From Siphonodentalium dalli (Eukaryota > Mollusca > Scaphopoda > Gadilida > Siphonodentaliidae), in NCBI GenBank assembly GCA_032622095.1, contig CP136069.1, positions 48,902,760 through 48,966,759 on the forward strand: a stretch of DNA of 64,000 nucleotides, given 5' to 3'. The stretch's first letter is position 1. Every line of letters starts with the position of its first letter. Positions 13,128-25,135 of the stretch are shown here, piece after piece. The notes beneath the pieces are model-generated. The model was not told the origin of the DNA. It did no database searches and worked only from the letters and a program-made list of their open reading frames with translations. The translations under genes were made by a program, and so were the position numbers.

Positions 13128-13540
13128 TTATCATATATTGCTCTTGAGCTACGGAAGCATACGTGTTCTTAAAGGTGGGTATTGCTGTTAAAAGAGTCAT
13201 ATTCGTTAAAACAGTCATAAACATAAAAAATATTAAAACATAGACATATTGTGTTATTATACCAATCATACCTGTCGCGTAAATAGTATGTGTTATTGTC
13301 AAGTTCCTACGCTTTGTTATGCAAACAAAAGCCAAACACGTTACCGAACCTGTGTTTTGTTTACATAACACAGCATACGAACTTGACATACCATACTATT
13401 TACGCGGTGTATATGATTGGTATAAGAACAAAATATGTCTGTATTTTATTCGTTCTGATTATGGCAGTTTTATCGGGTGTGAATATTTTAACAGCATACC
13501 CACCGCTAAGGCCATCAATACCTTTAAGAAGTGGTGATGC
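13128..13540. mobile_element. Fold-back MITE, about 0.4 kb
   Basis: The left half (about 13170-13330) and right half (about 13345-13512) are imperfect inverted repeats. Both contain GCGTAAATAGTATG, CAAGTTC, ACCAATCATA and GGTGGGTAT in mirrored order, so the whole can fold into one long hairpin centred near 13340. Sequence related to the central part recurs at 36357-36743 and 37590-37915, which shows this is an interspersed family. The overlapping short reading frames on both strands are a by-product of the inverted repeat. Confidence 0.8.
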
Positions 13541-14340
13541 ATGGAACTGTTGATAGACTGACAAAAAATAACAACGTGTTGTTAAAACTTCCTATTCTAA
13601 AAGTCGCGATATGTCGATGAAAAGGTCCAACGGGTTTATGGCTGTAATATAATTATTTCCTGGCATTGAACACGCACATATAGTATCAAATCAAACAGAG
13701 CCTATTTTGCATTATTGAAGCAAATGAACAATACCCATATCAAATGTGTTTTTGTAAAAGACATTCACGTGGACACACAATCGATCCTCCATAGCAATGA
13801 GCACTGTGGATAAGAATTGCATGCTACAGCGGGAGTCATTATATTGCCGGTTTGGTATAAATGGTTCAGGAATGATTTATTTTGATTATTTGATGTACTG
13901 GAACTGTAAAATGAGGACAACATCACGTAACTTACAGGTGTCTTGAGTATATTAAACTGCCCTGAAGTAGCTGAAGACGTTCAGTTTTACCACAAGATGA
14001 ACTTTAGATTACAATTACTTCGGATATGGTGAGTTAACGTGTATCAACATGTATTCACTGAAAATAAACCCATGTAAGCATACGTCCTTCATTGATGTAC
14101 ATCTGTGTGAATCGCATTTAAAAGACGATCGAAACACTGAGTATAAAGTACGCATGTGGTATACTTCTGTAAATTAGTTGAAAATATATCCCGATAGAGT
14201 CTGATAATTTGGAGCATTAGCTTCACAATCACAACTTATGTGTCTTTTAGTTCTACTGCAAGCCAATCATATATGTTATGGTTCTACACATTATATTTAA
14301 TGGAATGATTTCTTCACTTTGGGCCGAATATAGTCTTTAC

Positions 14341-14412
14341 ATTTAAGCGCAATGATTGTGCTTAAGCATAATTATTTGCGCTTCAGCGTCATTATTAGCG
14401 CTTAAGCGTAAT
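14341..14412. repeat. Short tandem repeat built on GCGCTTAAGCG
   Basis: Four degenerate units of roughly 18-20 bp alternate CTTAAGC-type palindromes with AATTATT-type linkers. CTTAAG is itself palindromic, so each unit is a small inverted repeat. Confidence 0.6.
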
Positions 14413-14744
14413 TCAATATTAAATGTGAAATTGGCCTCCCATATATGACACGTTCATGTTTATTGACACATGTCTGTTGTTGAAAGTTCCAGGTAGGATA
14501 TTGGTTCGATGCTAGCGCCATCCAAAATAGCATCGAGTGAAAAGCTAACGGGCTCCTATATGCGAAGCTGCCTATTTATAACTGATGCGTTAATAACCAA
14601 ATTGCACATTTAAATTTCAGGAAACGATATGAACGCTAAACCTACTTTATACAGTATCGTTCGTATTGCGTTCAGGTGTAATGAGAAACAGTTGGCAAAG
14701 TGAAATTAAAACATATGATTTGAAAATTAGTTAAACAAAATATT

Positions 14745-14746
14745 AT

Positions 14747-14800
<54 letters not shown>
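14745..14800. repeat. (TA)n microsatellite
   Basis: About 50 bp of almost pure TA dinucleotide, interrupted by TACATA near the start and ended by TACATG. Confidence 0.95.
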
Positions 14801-14804
<4 letters not shown>

Positions 14805-16255
14805 AATCCCCGTTGGCCCAGTCGTATACAATATAATTCCATAAGCTGACCAGAAGGGTGTTTCCAAGTAGCAGAGTATAATTAGTGAATCGGACCATGC
14901 AGTTGTTTACCAGGATTGTGAGGTTTTAATTTGAAGTGGTATTATTTGCCATTCCATCTTTTCCCCACCAATTACACTGACGTCGCCATATACATGCATT
15001 GCTTAGTAACTGGATAATCCCTAAACATTAGTCAAACAACTACAAACTAAACTGGTTTAATGACTCTGGAAGATACATATGGGTGCGTTATGGTATATGT
15101 ATAGTTTTAAACGTACATATACGTGTACGAATTATTTCTATTTTATACCATTATATACTTGCAAATGTGAGTATGCAAAAACCTATAAAAGTAAATATCA
15201 AACATTTCAAAAAGACATATAAGGAGTACAATATATTATTTTATGTTGGACATTATTGGATAGTATTGTTATATTTATATATCATAATAATACCTTATCC
15301 TTAGTATTGCGACTTCCGCAACTTTTATGACAAACACAGCATAAGTGTTCAGTATATTGAGTATCAGCTGAACATTTCGAAATAAGAGACGTCTTGAATC
15401 CGGAGGCCAAGTTTAGTGGCTGGTCGAAAACAAATGTTATTGAGTTGTGCACACGTTTCATGCTTGTATAAAACAGTGAAATATTGTTTTCCGTTGCGAC
15501 CATTTCTGAAGCAATTTAAGTATACAATGTTGATATATGCTGCACACACTCAACTTATTGCGTAGTTATACATGCTTAATTAGCTTCATATTTGTGATTT
15601 ACTAAATTCATGTAACAAGTTCCTGAACAAGCACAAACCGGCAATATAATGACTTCCGATGTAACATCTCCAATACAGTGGCAATTGTAGACTAATTTAA
15701 TGACAATTGACGTCCTTATCGTATGCAATTATGAATCTAGACATGCCGTTTCGTTGCAAAAACAAGAAATATAACAATAATGTGTGAATACAGGATGTAC
15801 TTGACCAGCTGGTTATGATGCGAATTTTATCAGCATCAACGAATATCATTTTGCATGTAGTTATGAGCTGTTCACTTGTATCATGCGTGTAATTTACTAC
15901 AAGTTCCAATGCATGCACGCCACTTCAGTGAATGCATGGGATTTCGGGTATAAGAATTGTATGAATACGTCTTATGAAACTTAGAACACAACGAGGAGTA
16001 ACCAAACTGAGAGATTTCTGAGATTGTGATTTGATTGAAGCCAATTCACCATATCGACGATGTAATTCGTAACCAACATATATGCTTGATGTACCTGTCG
16101 CGGCGGGTAGGGTATCAAGTTCTGCGGTTGCATCAACAATTGATTCAATGATACAGACTCTCAGTCAATAAGTTGTGTTGTATCACACAACGATTACTTG
16201 TGAAGCATCGAACACAATTGACTGATTGACTGGAAGATTGTTTAATGCGCTTTGC

Positions 16256-16640
16256 TTAACCCATTACCCAACAAACCGGCCCTGTGCCAATGCATTCTCT
16301 TATATATGCGAGTCGACCATAGGTCGCCTCGCATATATAAGAGAATGCATTGGCTTAACACATTGAAAATTATAAAATTGTTAAAGAATGTAAGAAAAAA
16401 TGGTAAAAAGTGTTAAAGGCCAATGCATTCTCTTATATATGCGAGGTGACCTATGGTCGACTCGCATATATAAGAGAATGCATTGGCACAGAGCATAACT
16501 GTAACTATCACAATGTGGTCAAGGAGCCGGTTCCAATGATATCCATATTTGTATGGTTCTATTGAGACAGACCGAAGATATTTTAGGCTGTTGAAGCTTT
16601 ATTTGGCCGGTTTTGGCCGGTTTGTTGGGTAAAGGGTTAA
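16256..16640. mobile_element. TTAA-flanked piggyBac-like MITE made of two hairpins
   Basis: TTAA at 16256-16259 and 16637-16640 flank a 377-bp element. Its ends are inverted repeats: CCCATTACCCAACAAACCGG on the left against CCCTTTACCCAACAAACCGG read from the right. A TTAA target and CCC-starting terminal repeats are the hallmark of the piggyBac superfamily. Inside are two near-perfect hairpins (about 16283-16355 and 16419-16491). Each has arms CCAATGCATTCTCTTATATA plus GCGAG around a short loop, and the second hairpin is the inverted copy of the first. No coding capacity, so mobilisation would need a transposase in trans. Confidence 0.85.
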
Positions 16641-18125
16641 CGTGCATAGCGAATATTTCAATGCATCGATTACCAATGCATTGCATGGAATGGTAATCCT
16701 AATCGTCATCGCAAACTTTTGCTAAACAAATAGAGAGGTTTCGCAACTGACGGATAAAGCAACGGATACTAATAACTATTCTTGTCCGTACAGTTCACGT
16801 GGCCAAGTTTTGCACTTTATAATTAATATACCGATCTAATGCAAACGGAGAACCTGACGAGTGTGGTTCAGGGACGTGGTGACAAGGGGTTCATTAGTTG
16901 GAAATTTCACACCAACAATATATTTTGAACTTGTTCTGGTTGTTTGATGTTCAGATAATTTATTAGTGGGGATTATTTGTTTTTAGACCAACATTTGTAT
17001 ATTTTCCTACTGTTTGTCAAAATGATGGACTGAAATGACCACCAGTTGGAAACATTCCAATCTTAAGGGGATATCAGGTTTGCAATTTCCAACAATAATA
17101 ATGGAAAACTTGAGGCCAGAATAGATGCTAAGATTTTTCAATTTCCATACTCAGATTTCAAAATGTTCTCACAAATGGCCGAAACATGGTGGGCTCGTTG
17201 TGTCGTGGTCCCGTGGCTAGTGAAAATCTGCTAATTAATTTAAGAAAAACAAATCGGGATGTGAATTTGCCTGGCGTTAGACCACTAGATGTTATGGTTT
17301 TCAATTGTCAGGTTCATATCACAACATGTTTCATACTGTGCCGAACCGTGGTCGACCCTGCGGATTACACTCATCCCCTTGTTAGTGGCCACACGAATAC
17401 TGATCTATTTAGAATATGCTACCACCCCAGACATGTGAAGGAACTGTTGGGGAAATCAAAACCCAAATGTGTGGGGGTGCAAATTGAATTACTCATACTT
17501 GTGAATTCGGCGTGGTTCAAAGGAGGGGTGCAGTTTGAAATTCCAAGCTGGGCAGCACCACTCCGTTGAGGGAAATTCTCTATTCGCTCCCCGATGAGGT
17601 AGTTTTATATATATAAATTCGTGCGCACGTCAAGTAGATCAACCGGTGCAGATTTATCAGAGAGACTGCGCTGCAAGGAATGTTTGGTAAATCGCACACA
17701 GTAAGTTACGCTTCGCACGATCTAGCATGCACAATTACACTACTATGTAAATACAATGTGAACAATGATATTCTATTCAATCGGTCAATTGGGAACATAC
17801 TAGTTGTCCAAGGCCTGATAAATGGTTGCTGGATGATACAACAAAACTACATGACCGAGAGTCTGTATCACTGGGTGGCATCTTGGTACACACCGGATAC
17901 ATTGATTATCTATCCGCTGCAGGGTTAGCACACCACAACTACGATTAGACAGTGCGCATAACTTGATAACGTAGTACCTTAAACATCGTAATTAAACTCG
18001 GTAATTATATACGTTGTTTTACGAAACCTCACTAATGTTTTGGCCCTACGTGAGTTTTACGGATACGAATAGCTAACGTTGTCGTTACTATATATGTGAC
18101 TTATTGGGTGAATATAACACTGAAC
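16641..18125. other. Non-coding stretch
   Basis: The 127-codon frame at 17186-17569 and the 82-codon frame at 17680-17928 show no domain, signal peptide, repeat or splice context, so I do not call them genes. Confidence 0.45.
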
Positions 18126-19080
18126 ACAATTGACATGGTTTTGAAAGCACCAACCGTTGCTGCGCTTGCTTTACACCCTAAATCTAGTTGGATAATAAGT
18201 TATCCAGCAGTCAATCAACCGTTGTATGCCCACAGCACATATCTACGTTGTGTGAAAAGTTGCATGACAATATGTTTGGATACACTTTTACACAACGTTG
18301 CATATATATTTACTACCAACGGTTGTATGTTAATAATACAACGTGTTGGGTGAAATTTCACACAACACCCAATCAACGTTAATTGCCCACAGCACCTATC
18401 TACGCTTATTGAACTGTTGGGTGTTGGGTAGAGTTGGATGACATTTGTTGATTGGAAAGTTTACCCAACGTTGATTGGAAAGTAAAATGGGGCAAGACGT
18501 CGTGGATAGCTTAGCCGGTATAGTATACCTTTGTTATAATTAATCTTTGTACGATACACTGATTATGTAGGCTTAATGTGTTGAGTGTATGAGTGTACTA
18601 CTTTAGTCAAATTAGTGCCGTCAGCAGTTGTGTAAATGTGTAAACTTCAAAATTTGGCAAATATAAATAAATATACACTCAACACATAAAGCTTACATAA
18701 TCAGTGTATCGTACAAAGAATAATTATAACAAGGGTATACTATACCGGCAAAGCTATCCACGAAGTCTTGCCCCATTTTCCAGTCGCTCAGGAGTTTTTT
18801 CACGCAGTCGTCCATCTTGTTTTGAAATATTTGTAGCCAAAAACTCGCATGCTCGCCCGCACCGGAAACGCGCTGCTATTGGATGACCCAGTCACGTGGC
18901 GGTTTTATCCAATGTGGTATGAAAGTAATACCACAGAAGACAGTTCACGCAATCAGTTGTGTACATCGTACTAAACTGTTGGATAATAAGTACACAACAA
19001 ATTCGCACCAACGAGTTTTATACAACGTTCATATAACTAGATTTAGGGTGTAGGCACTGGGCAGGTGACCATGTCAATTA
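18126..19080. mobile_element. Large fold-back element hosting a second one
   Basis: The outer left end (ACAATTGACATGGT, then ACACCCTAAATCTAGTT, then GGATAATAAGT) is repeated in inverted order on the right (GGATAATAAGT near 18980, AACTAGATTTAGGGTGT near 19035, ACCATGTCAATT at 19080). Many ACAACGTTG-type short motifs lie between. The middle holds an independent inverted repeat at 18484-18779. No transposase is present. It would lie in the intron downstream of the tentative EB-like exon. Confidence 0.7.
18484..18779. mobile_element. Nested hairpin MITE, about 296 bp
   Basis: Arms of about 110 bp are almost perfectly inverted. The left starts AAAATGGGGCAAGAC and passes GGTATAGTATACC, TTTGTACGATACACTGAT and TTGAGTGTAT; the right arm mirrors these and ends CTTGCCCCATTTT. 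The loop is about 80 bp. It sits inside the larger fold-back element, so it probably inserted later. Confidence 0.85.
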
Positions 19081-19363
19081 ATATACCCTTCTTGAGTCCA
19101 TTGAATTCATAGTAGACTTACAGTACATACACAAACATGTACAGAACCATGAAGACATATACATACAGATATCGTTGTCGGTGTATGTGACTACATGTTT
19201 CCAACATCGCGTGGTTGCATATATAAATATGCAGTTTTGGCGTCACAAGTATTATATCTGTTAATTTTCCTGCAAGCTACATGCATGTAGCAATGCCGCG
19301 ATCACGCACATTACACGTTACATATACATGCAGCTGCATTGCCATCTGTAACGTGATGCTTAC

Positions 19364-19493
19364 CGTGAGTACACGATTGGTTGATTCCATTGAAGCTGTA
19401 ATCGACTGACTACACACGGACATTGGCCGCCACGACACTCTGAGTTGCTGTTGATACAATCTGATGATACCACGCAGTGGCTGCCGTGAAAAC
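19364..19493 (-). CDS. Tentative exon 2: EB-module-like cysteine-rich segment
   Basis: A 130-bp exon sits between acceptor TCTTTCTAACAG|G and donor ACG|GTAAGC. It encodes a cysteine pattern with HCVVSSDC, then NSECRGGQCPC. This resembles the EB module (C-x4-DC-x5-SEC-x3-C-x-C), common in secreted and cell-surface proteins of nematodes and molluscs. It starts in phase 1 and ends in phase 2, which fits the exon ending at 20151. The rest of the gene would lie at lower coordinates and was not found; fold-back elements occupy the next intron. An EGF-like fragment is an alternative reading. Confidence 0.5.
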
Positions 19494-20150
19494 CTGTTAG
19501 AAAGAGACGAGTCCTGCATACAGGTTGCAATGGTGTAAACATTTGCTCAGGTCTCAGGGCAAACGTTTGAATGCGTACCGTTTTCAGTGTCATGCTCAGG
19601 TCCTGAATATTCTTAATATATAAACGAATGCCATTTTGGGCCTTTTGAGGTAACTGTTTATGCAATAGCCATACGACTACGTCTTGCAGCGGGGAATCTG
19701 CCTTTAAATATTGTGTTTTCGTAACCATGGTAAGAACCGCACTAAAATAGACTGCCTATTGAATAATTTATTCTATCCTACATGTATATGTTTTTCTCCC
19801 GCATCCATAGGTACATATATCATTTGAAGAAAAAAACAACATAAAAATGGTTTGAAAACAAACTTTAGAACAAACCTTCTTTGTTCCGAAACGTGTAATA
19901 GCCGACACTGAGCTCAGTTGAGAAGGTTTCTTGTCCTGTCAAAATGTTAGTATTCATAATACATTTCTTCCATTGCGGCATATAATAAAACGACAAACAT
20001 CCAACCGTGTGTGCGCATGAATCGGCGCATCGTATCTACGATATGGCTGTTGAGATATCAAGGACGGCGCGCTGGTCGTCCATGATTTTCCTTGATAAAC
20101 CCGATGTTGGTCGAAAAAGAACTCCTTAAACTTATTTGAAAATGCCTCAC

Positions 20151-20193
20151 TGGTGGATATGATGACGAAAAGTATAAGAATATAGACTCTCAT
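20151..20193 (-). CDS. Tentative first exon of a small secreted protein (signal peptide)
   Basis: Met at 20193 has a favourable context (aaaacaaaATGAG) and begins MRVYILILFVIIST, a hydrophobic segment suited to a signal peptide. A good donor follows, CCACCA|GTGAGG, with the exon ending at 20151 in phase 1. The next exon proposed at 19493-19364 begins in the matching phase. Joining them would give a secreted cysteine-rich protein. Alternatively the frame could run on unspliced to a stop at 19954 (79 codons), but that version shows no domain. The two-exon reading rests only on splice consensus, phase and content. Confidence 0.4.
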
Positions 20194-20597
20194 TTTGTTT
20201 TACTGCCGCAATTATTTCATCAAGGTTATCGATAAGGAGAGATGACAGACTGCTGAAAATCCAAATGAGCCAGACATAAAAAGACCCGATTCGACCACTA
20301 AAGCCTCGGTTTGGTGCCTTCATGCAGACCAAATCGATTGTGCATCTATATGTTGTCATTCAACTGTCCTTCTCATAGAAAACTACCGCGGCGTTAGTGA
20401 TCCTTCTGTTATATTATGTTTTAGTGAGTACTAATGATTTTGCTGTGATGTTGGTGGGTTTCGCCGAGTTAGTTAGATAGATATATTGTATTGACATAAT
20501 ACACCAGTACATAGCCGATGTCAAATTACAGAGATATCTTCTTCTACTATATACATTTAAGACTTCCCTATATATGTGTGTATGTCTTTTATAGACC

Positions 20598-21099
20598 CGA
20601 AAACGGCTTGACCGATTGAGCCCAAACTTGCTGTGTAATGGTAAAAAGCCACGGGAAGTGTCATCGGACCATTCGCGAGCCCGTGCGACCACTCCTTCAC
20701 CCTTCAACTGCGACCGCAATGGGGATTGATGGGTTAATCGCGTGATAATTAATGAGCGTCTGTATATGACGCGTCGCTATCAAAGAGCGTTTATCTACTT
20801 TAGCGAAAATATACGGCATTTGACCGTCTCGGGAACTGGGGATATCGAGACGAAAACTGCTGGGCCGATTGAACCAAAACTTGCTGTGTAAGGGTAAAAA
20901 ACCCCAGGTAGTGCACTCGGACCATTCGCGAGCCCGTGCGACCACTAATTCATCCTTCAACTGCCATCGTAATGGGGATTGATGAGTTAATCGCGTGATA
21001 ATTAATGACCGTTTGTATTTGAGGCGTCGCTATTAAAGAGCGTTTATCTACTTTAGTGAAAATATACGGCAGGTCAAAACTGGGGATGGATATCAAGAC
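20598..21099 (+). repeat. Two-copy tandem repeat, about 253 bp per unit
   Basis: Units begin at 20598 and 20851. Both contain CCGATTGA, AAACTTGCTGTGTAA, GGACCATTCGCGAGCCCGTG, GGGGATTGATG, TTAATCGCGTGATAATTAATG and AAGAGCGTTTATCTACTTTA in the same order. A third unit starts at about 21098 but breaks off. Open frames on the minus strand repeat with the unit and are not evidence of coding. Confidence 0.85.
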
Positions 21100-21128
21100 G
21101 AAATTTCGTAATTAGGGGTTCCAAGGGA

Positions 21129-21377
21129 CGGGGGAGATTTACGTCGGGTCAGTTTGTCCGCACGAGGTGACCTTAATCTTGAAACGGGTACCCACAAATG
21201 ACATTGGGCGATATCTCGGTAGTCAGCCGTGACATCGATGTGAAATTTGTTATGAATGGTCAACTCGGGACGGGAAATATTTTTGTCCGGTTAATTTGTC
21301 CACCCAACATGACCTTGACACGGGTACCCGCAAATGACCTTGGGCGATATTTCGGGCATCAGCTGTGGCAGCGACGT
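21129..21377 (+). repeat. Second local tandem repeat, about 138 bp per unit
   Basis: Two diverged units (about 21129-21240 and 21268-21377) share TTTGTCCG, ATGACCTT-type, CGGGTACCC, CAAATGAC and GGGCGATAT segments in order. It follows directly on the 253-bp repeat; the two may be parts of one larger degenerate array. Confidence 0.65.
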
Positions 21378-21439
21378 ACGGGGTTACATTGAAAAACAAA
21401 AATTAATGGATCGACCAAAGCCATGGGACCAATCCCGCC

Positions 21440-22480
21440 AGTTGTGTACAGTATGTGTTTTTCTTGTACGAGTCCAGGTTGTGGTGAAAAGTCATATTGG
21501 ACGAGACACGCAAGTGTCGAGTCCAATATGACTTTTCACCACAACCTGGACGAGTACAAGAAAAACTCATACTGTACACAACATTGTATAATGACATCTT
21601 TATTATCCATATGTATGTTTATCCAAATTTTGGGAATAACACTTGTGTGGTTATTCTTGGTATTTGTCGGCACTTAATTATCTATAAAAGCCTGTATTTT
21701 GATCACCAGAACGCATGATTTGGAAAAGTAAACACGGAAGTGAGAAAAAAAAAACTCAATGCGGAAGTGAAACGTCTGCTAAAATCCATCAGAGTTGTGC
21801 GCGTATCACAATTTCACCGATTCATTTCGCAATAGAGTTAATTCGTGACGTCATGGAGTCCCGATAAAAAAAGTGATATTGTACAGTCGGGAGTCAAATA
21901 TGATTTTCGGGAGTCCAATATGACTTTTTCCAGGACTATCACGTGGCGGATTTTTCCCAATCGGAAATGGTGTTAGTTAAGGGATGAATAATAATATAAA
22001 GTTATTATACAGTGGTGTGTACAGTATGTTTTTTTCTTGTACGAGTACAAGAAAAACTCATAATGTACACAACATTGTATAATGACAAGTTTATTATCCA
22101 TCTGTATGTTTATCCAAATTTTGGGAATAAAACTTTTGTGGTTATTTTTGGTATTTGTCGGCACTTAATTCTCTATAAAAGCATGTAGTTGATCACCAGA
22201 AAGCATGGTTTTGAACAGTAAACACGGAAATGAAAAAAAAAATAAATGCGGAAGCGAAACATCTCTAAATCCACCAGTGTTGAGCGCGCATCACAATTTC
22301 ACCGATTTATTTCGCAATAGTTAATTCGTGACGTCACAGAGTCCCGATAAAAAAGTTATATTGTACAGTCGGGAGTCCAATATGACATTCGGGAGTCCAA
22401 TATGACTTTTTCCGGATTATCACGTGGCGGCTTTTGACCAATCGGAAATAGTTTTAGTTAAGGGATGGGTAATAATATAT
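21440..22480. repeat. Two tandem copies of a hairpin-headed element
   Basis: Copy 1 (about 21440-22010) begins with a near-perfect hairpin, arms about 65 bp (21441-21504 and 21515-21581) around GAGACACGCAAG. Copy 2 (about 22015-22480) has a much shorter version of the same hairpin (TTCTTGTACGAGTACAAGAA). The body is shared: CATTGTATAATGACA, CCAAATTTTGGGAATAA, GTATTTGTCGGCACTTAATT, TAATTCGTGACGTCA and repeated GGGAGTCCAATATGA motifs. The element looks like a tandemly duplicated MITE whose second copy lost most of the hairpin. Confidence 0.8.
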
Positions 22481-22679
22481 GCTATATATGGTTCACATTG
22501 TCAAATCAGGGATGGGGTTGATGGAGAAGTAGACAGTGCACAGTTGAGCTGATAACGACTCGCAAAATAATTACTACCTCGGCGAGCTAACACATCGGCG
22601 TCTTCGGTGGAAGGCATTCGTCTGAATAATACTCAAGAAACAACAATAGGTATAGACGCGCAAGTGGGTTTTAACAGCA

Positions 22680-23370
22680 TATAATAACAAAGTAACCTCA
22701 TATATAGACCAAGTGGCTGCATATATTGACAAATTATCTGCATATATTGACACAAAAGCTGCATATAATGGCAAATGAGCCAAATGTATTGACTAACTAA
22801 CCAAATTAGTGGACACAGTAGCTACATGTATTGACTAACTAACCACATGTATACTGATAATGTAGCTGCATACATTTGCAAATTAGCTGCATATATTGAC
22901 AAATTAGCTGCATATAATGGCAAATGAGCCAAATGTATTGACTAACTAACCACATATATTGACAAATTAGCGGCATATATTGACTAACGCACCACACATT
23001 TTGACAAATTAGCTGTATATATTGACTAGCTAACCACATATATTGACTACGCAGCTGCATATGATGACTAACTAACCACATATATTGATAAATTAGCTGC
23101 ATACATTGTCAAAGCAATAAAACTAAATTAATGGACCAAGTAGCTGAATATATTGACTAACTAACCACATGTATTGATAACGTAGCTGCATATAATTGCA
23201 AAGTAGCTGCATATATTGACGTAACTAACCGCTCATATTGACAACTTAGCTGCATCTATTGACTAACTGACGTCTTATATAGACAAAGTAGCTGCACATA
23301 ATTGCAAAGAGGATGCATCTATTGACAACTTACCACATATATTGCTATATTTAAACGGATATATTGCACG
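22680..23370. repeat. Degenerate minisatellite of TAGCTGCATATATTGAC type
   Basis: About 30 imperfect units of roughly 21-23 bp mix two sub-types: AGCTGCATATATTGACAAAT and ACTAACCACATATATTGAC. The minus strand stays open for up to 87 codons only because the units rarely contain stops; its tyrosine/leucine/glutamine-rich product is not a credible protein. Confidence 0.88.
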
Positions 23371-23872
23371 AGCTTGATGTAAGGCAGCTATGGCGTACCA
23401 TATCGCCGAATCTGCATAGCAATAATCACTATCCCACTGCCTGACCCATTTTAATCATGATATGCTAGTCTATATTTGACCCAGAGGGGTTGGGGTATGA
23501 TATATTCCAGGAACTCGTTACGCCATTTTTCTCGAGAAAGTGCAGGTAATTACCATGTTGGGATGTAGCTTGTAATCATCAAATATCTGCGTTCAAATAA
23601 ATTTCATTCCCAGACTGCGAATCTTTTGAATTTCTTTCATTGTATGTTCAAGATACGTGCTATTGGTTTTTAAATATACCTGTCATTTTTCACATAATTT
23701 CAGATAATACAAAAATTGTGCAAAACACATCACTATTTAGACAAATTTCGTCTAGATCCACAGAAACAGCTGAGAAATTGGGAATAAAGTGATCAAAGCA
23801 CGTGTAGTCTGATGAGTATTATATGTCAGGGTGTGTTCACATAACCGTAATTTTGTGTCACAAGTCTGCAAC
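23371..23872. other. Unique non-coding spacer
   Basis: Sequence between the minisatellite and the start of the 3,638-bp duplication. No feature recognised. Confidence 0.5.
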
Positions 23873-23874
23873 AA

Positions 23875-25126
23875 TGTCGTCTTATGTGGTGCTCTTATCC
23901 CCTAATATATTATTATAAGAGTTGAAGGTTTTGAGACATCTATATGTTATAATATGTTTTGCTTTATAAAATTGCACACATTAAATGTCCGTTTTATAGA
24001 GAAAACATTTGAGCGAAATTTGGTCCGTTTTCCAACAATCGACACACTCTTCTCACCTTAAAATTAACATGACACGAAATGAATATGTGAATGTACTCAG
24101 TCAAGTGTGTCGGCTTTATTAAACACATGACCGATTGATTTCGCGTATGTGACAGATACGTGTGCCAAATACATATATAAATTTGGTAATAATTGACGTT
24201 AAAATGTTCGATCCCGGCATACTGGTGACCTCCTTCTCCAATTGCTGGACCATACAAAGCCGCTGTTATGCACAACATTATATTACACATATTGTTGATT
24301 ATATAAGTTTGGTGAAAATCGATGAGAATGGTTTGTTCATGGACTGTTGGTGTTCATGTCGTTCCCATCACTAACTCGAATAGGATCAATTTGATTTGTT
24401 TAAACAACAACATTAGATTCCTCGAATCATGGATATGACACAATATGACATTCGTGGAAATCGGTGACAGCTGACACAAAATGCACCAGTCTCGTAGCCG
24501 CGCCATTAGATTTTGCATATCATTGAAAAGAATATGTATATTTTGAGCCACTCGGAAAGACTCGTAGTCAATATTCGAATATTCTCAACTCTCGGTGAAA
24601 TGTCTTCCTGTTCCCCGTAGCCGATATGGTTATGTCATGTCTACGATCATCGCAGTCTGAACTATATGGGATTGGCGCGGTATCTAAACCCGACATCGCT
24701 GAACATTGGCTCCGATAATATGATTGTCAAGCTTGATATGAGTTTATGGATATCTCAGTTGCCATTCCGATCGATATAATGGCCATTTCGATAAGAAATG
24801 ATAATTTGTTGACGCTCACTGAAGCAAGCACATTTGAGTCATTGAACACACATACAGAGTCAGTGCCCCAATACACTTGGTATATATATGTGTGTTGGAT
24901 ATCGGCGAATACACACATTTGTATAAACTTTGGTACCCCTCCCCACCGCTGACCCAAAACGGCAGCAATTTGGCGTCTATTAACCAAACGAGTATATTCC
25001 TAGTACCATGGGTAATAACATGAATCAAATTATTGACAATCGTCGCTAATATAATAGATTGTATCAATATTGGTGCCTCTCCACACACCAGCCCAGACTT
25101 GAACGACGCCACGGTTGTCATCTTTA
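23875..25126. other. Left flank of the MULE, unit 1 of the duplication
   Basis: Non-coding, repeated at 27513-28764. At about 24760-24840 it carries a segment (CCATTCCGATCGATA, CCATTTCGATAA, CACTGAAGCAAGCACATTTG) that also occurs in the direct repeats at 52156-52619 and 55326-55788, so it contains a piece of an interspersed repeat. Confidence 0.6.
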
Positions 25127-25135
25127 AACAACACG

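Larger units (their letters stand above)
13545..16255. other. Non-coding stretch
   Basis: No gene recognised apart from the two simple repeats listed separately. Short minus-strand frames at 15282-15549 and 15697-15918 include a cysteine-rich stretch (LCCVCHKSCG) but lack a clear acceptor-donor pair. Confidence 0.5.

Noticed and set aside
17186-17569. 127-codon open frame
   Set aside because: No domain, signal, repeat or splice context; length is within chance for this much sequence.
24162-24374. Pairs of identical short frames at 23994-25121 and 27632-28759
   Set aside because: Their identity comes from the 3,638-bp duplication, not from selection; no domain in any.
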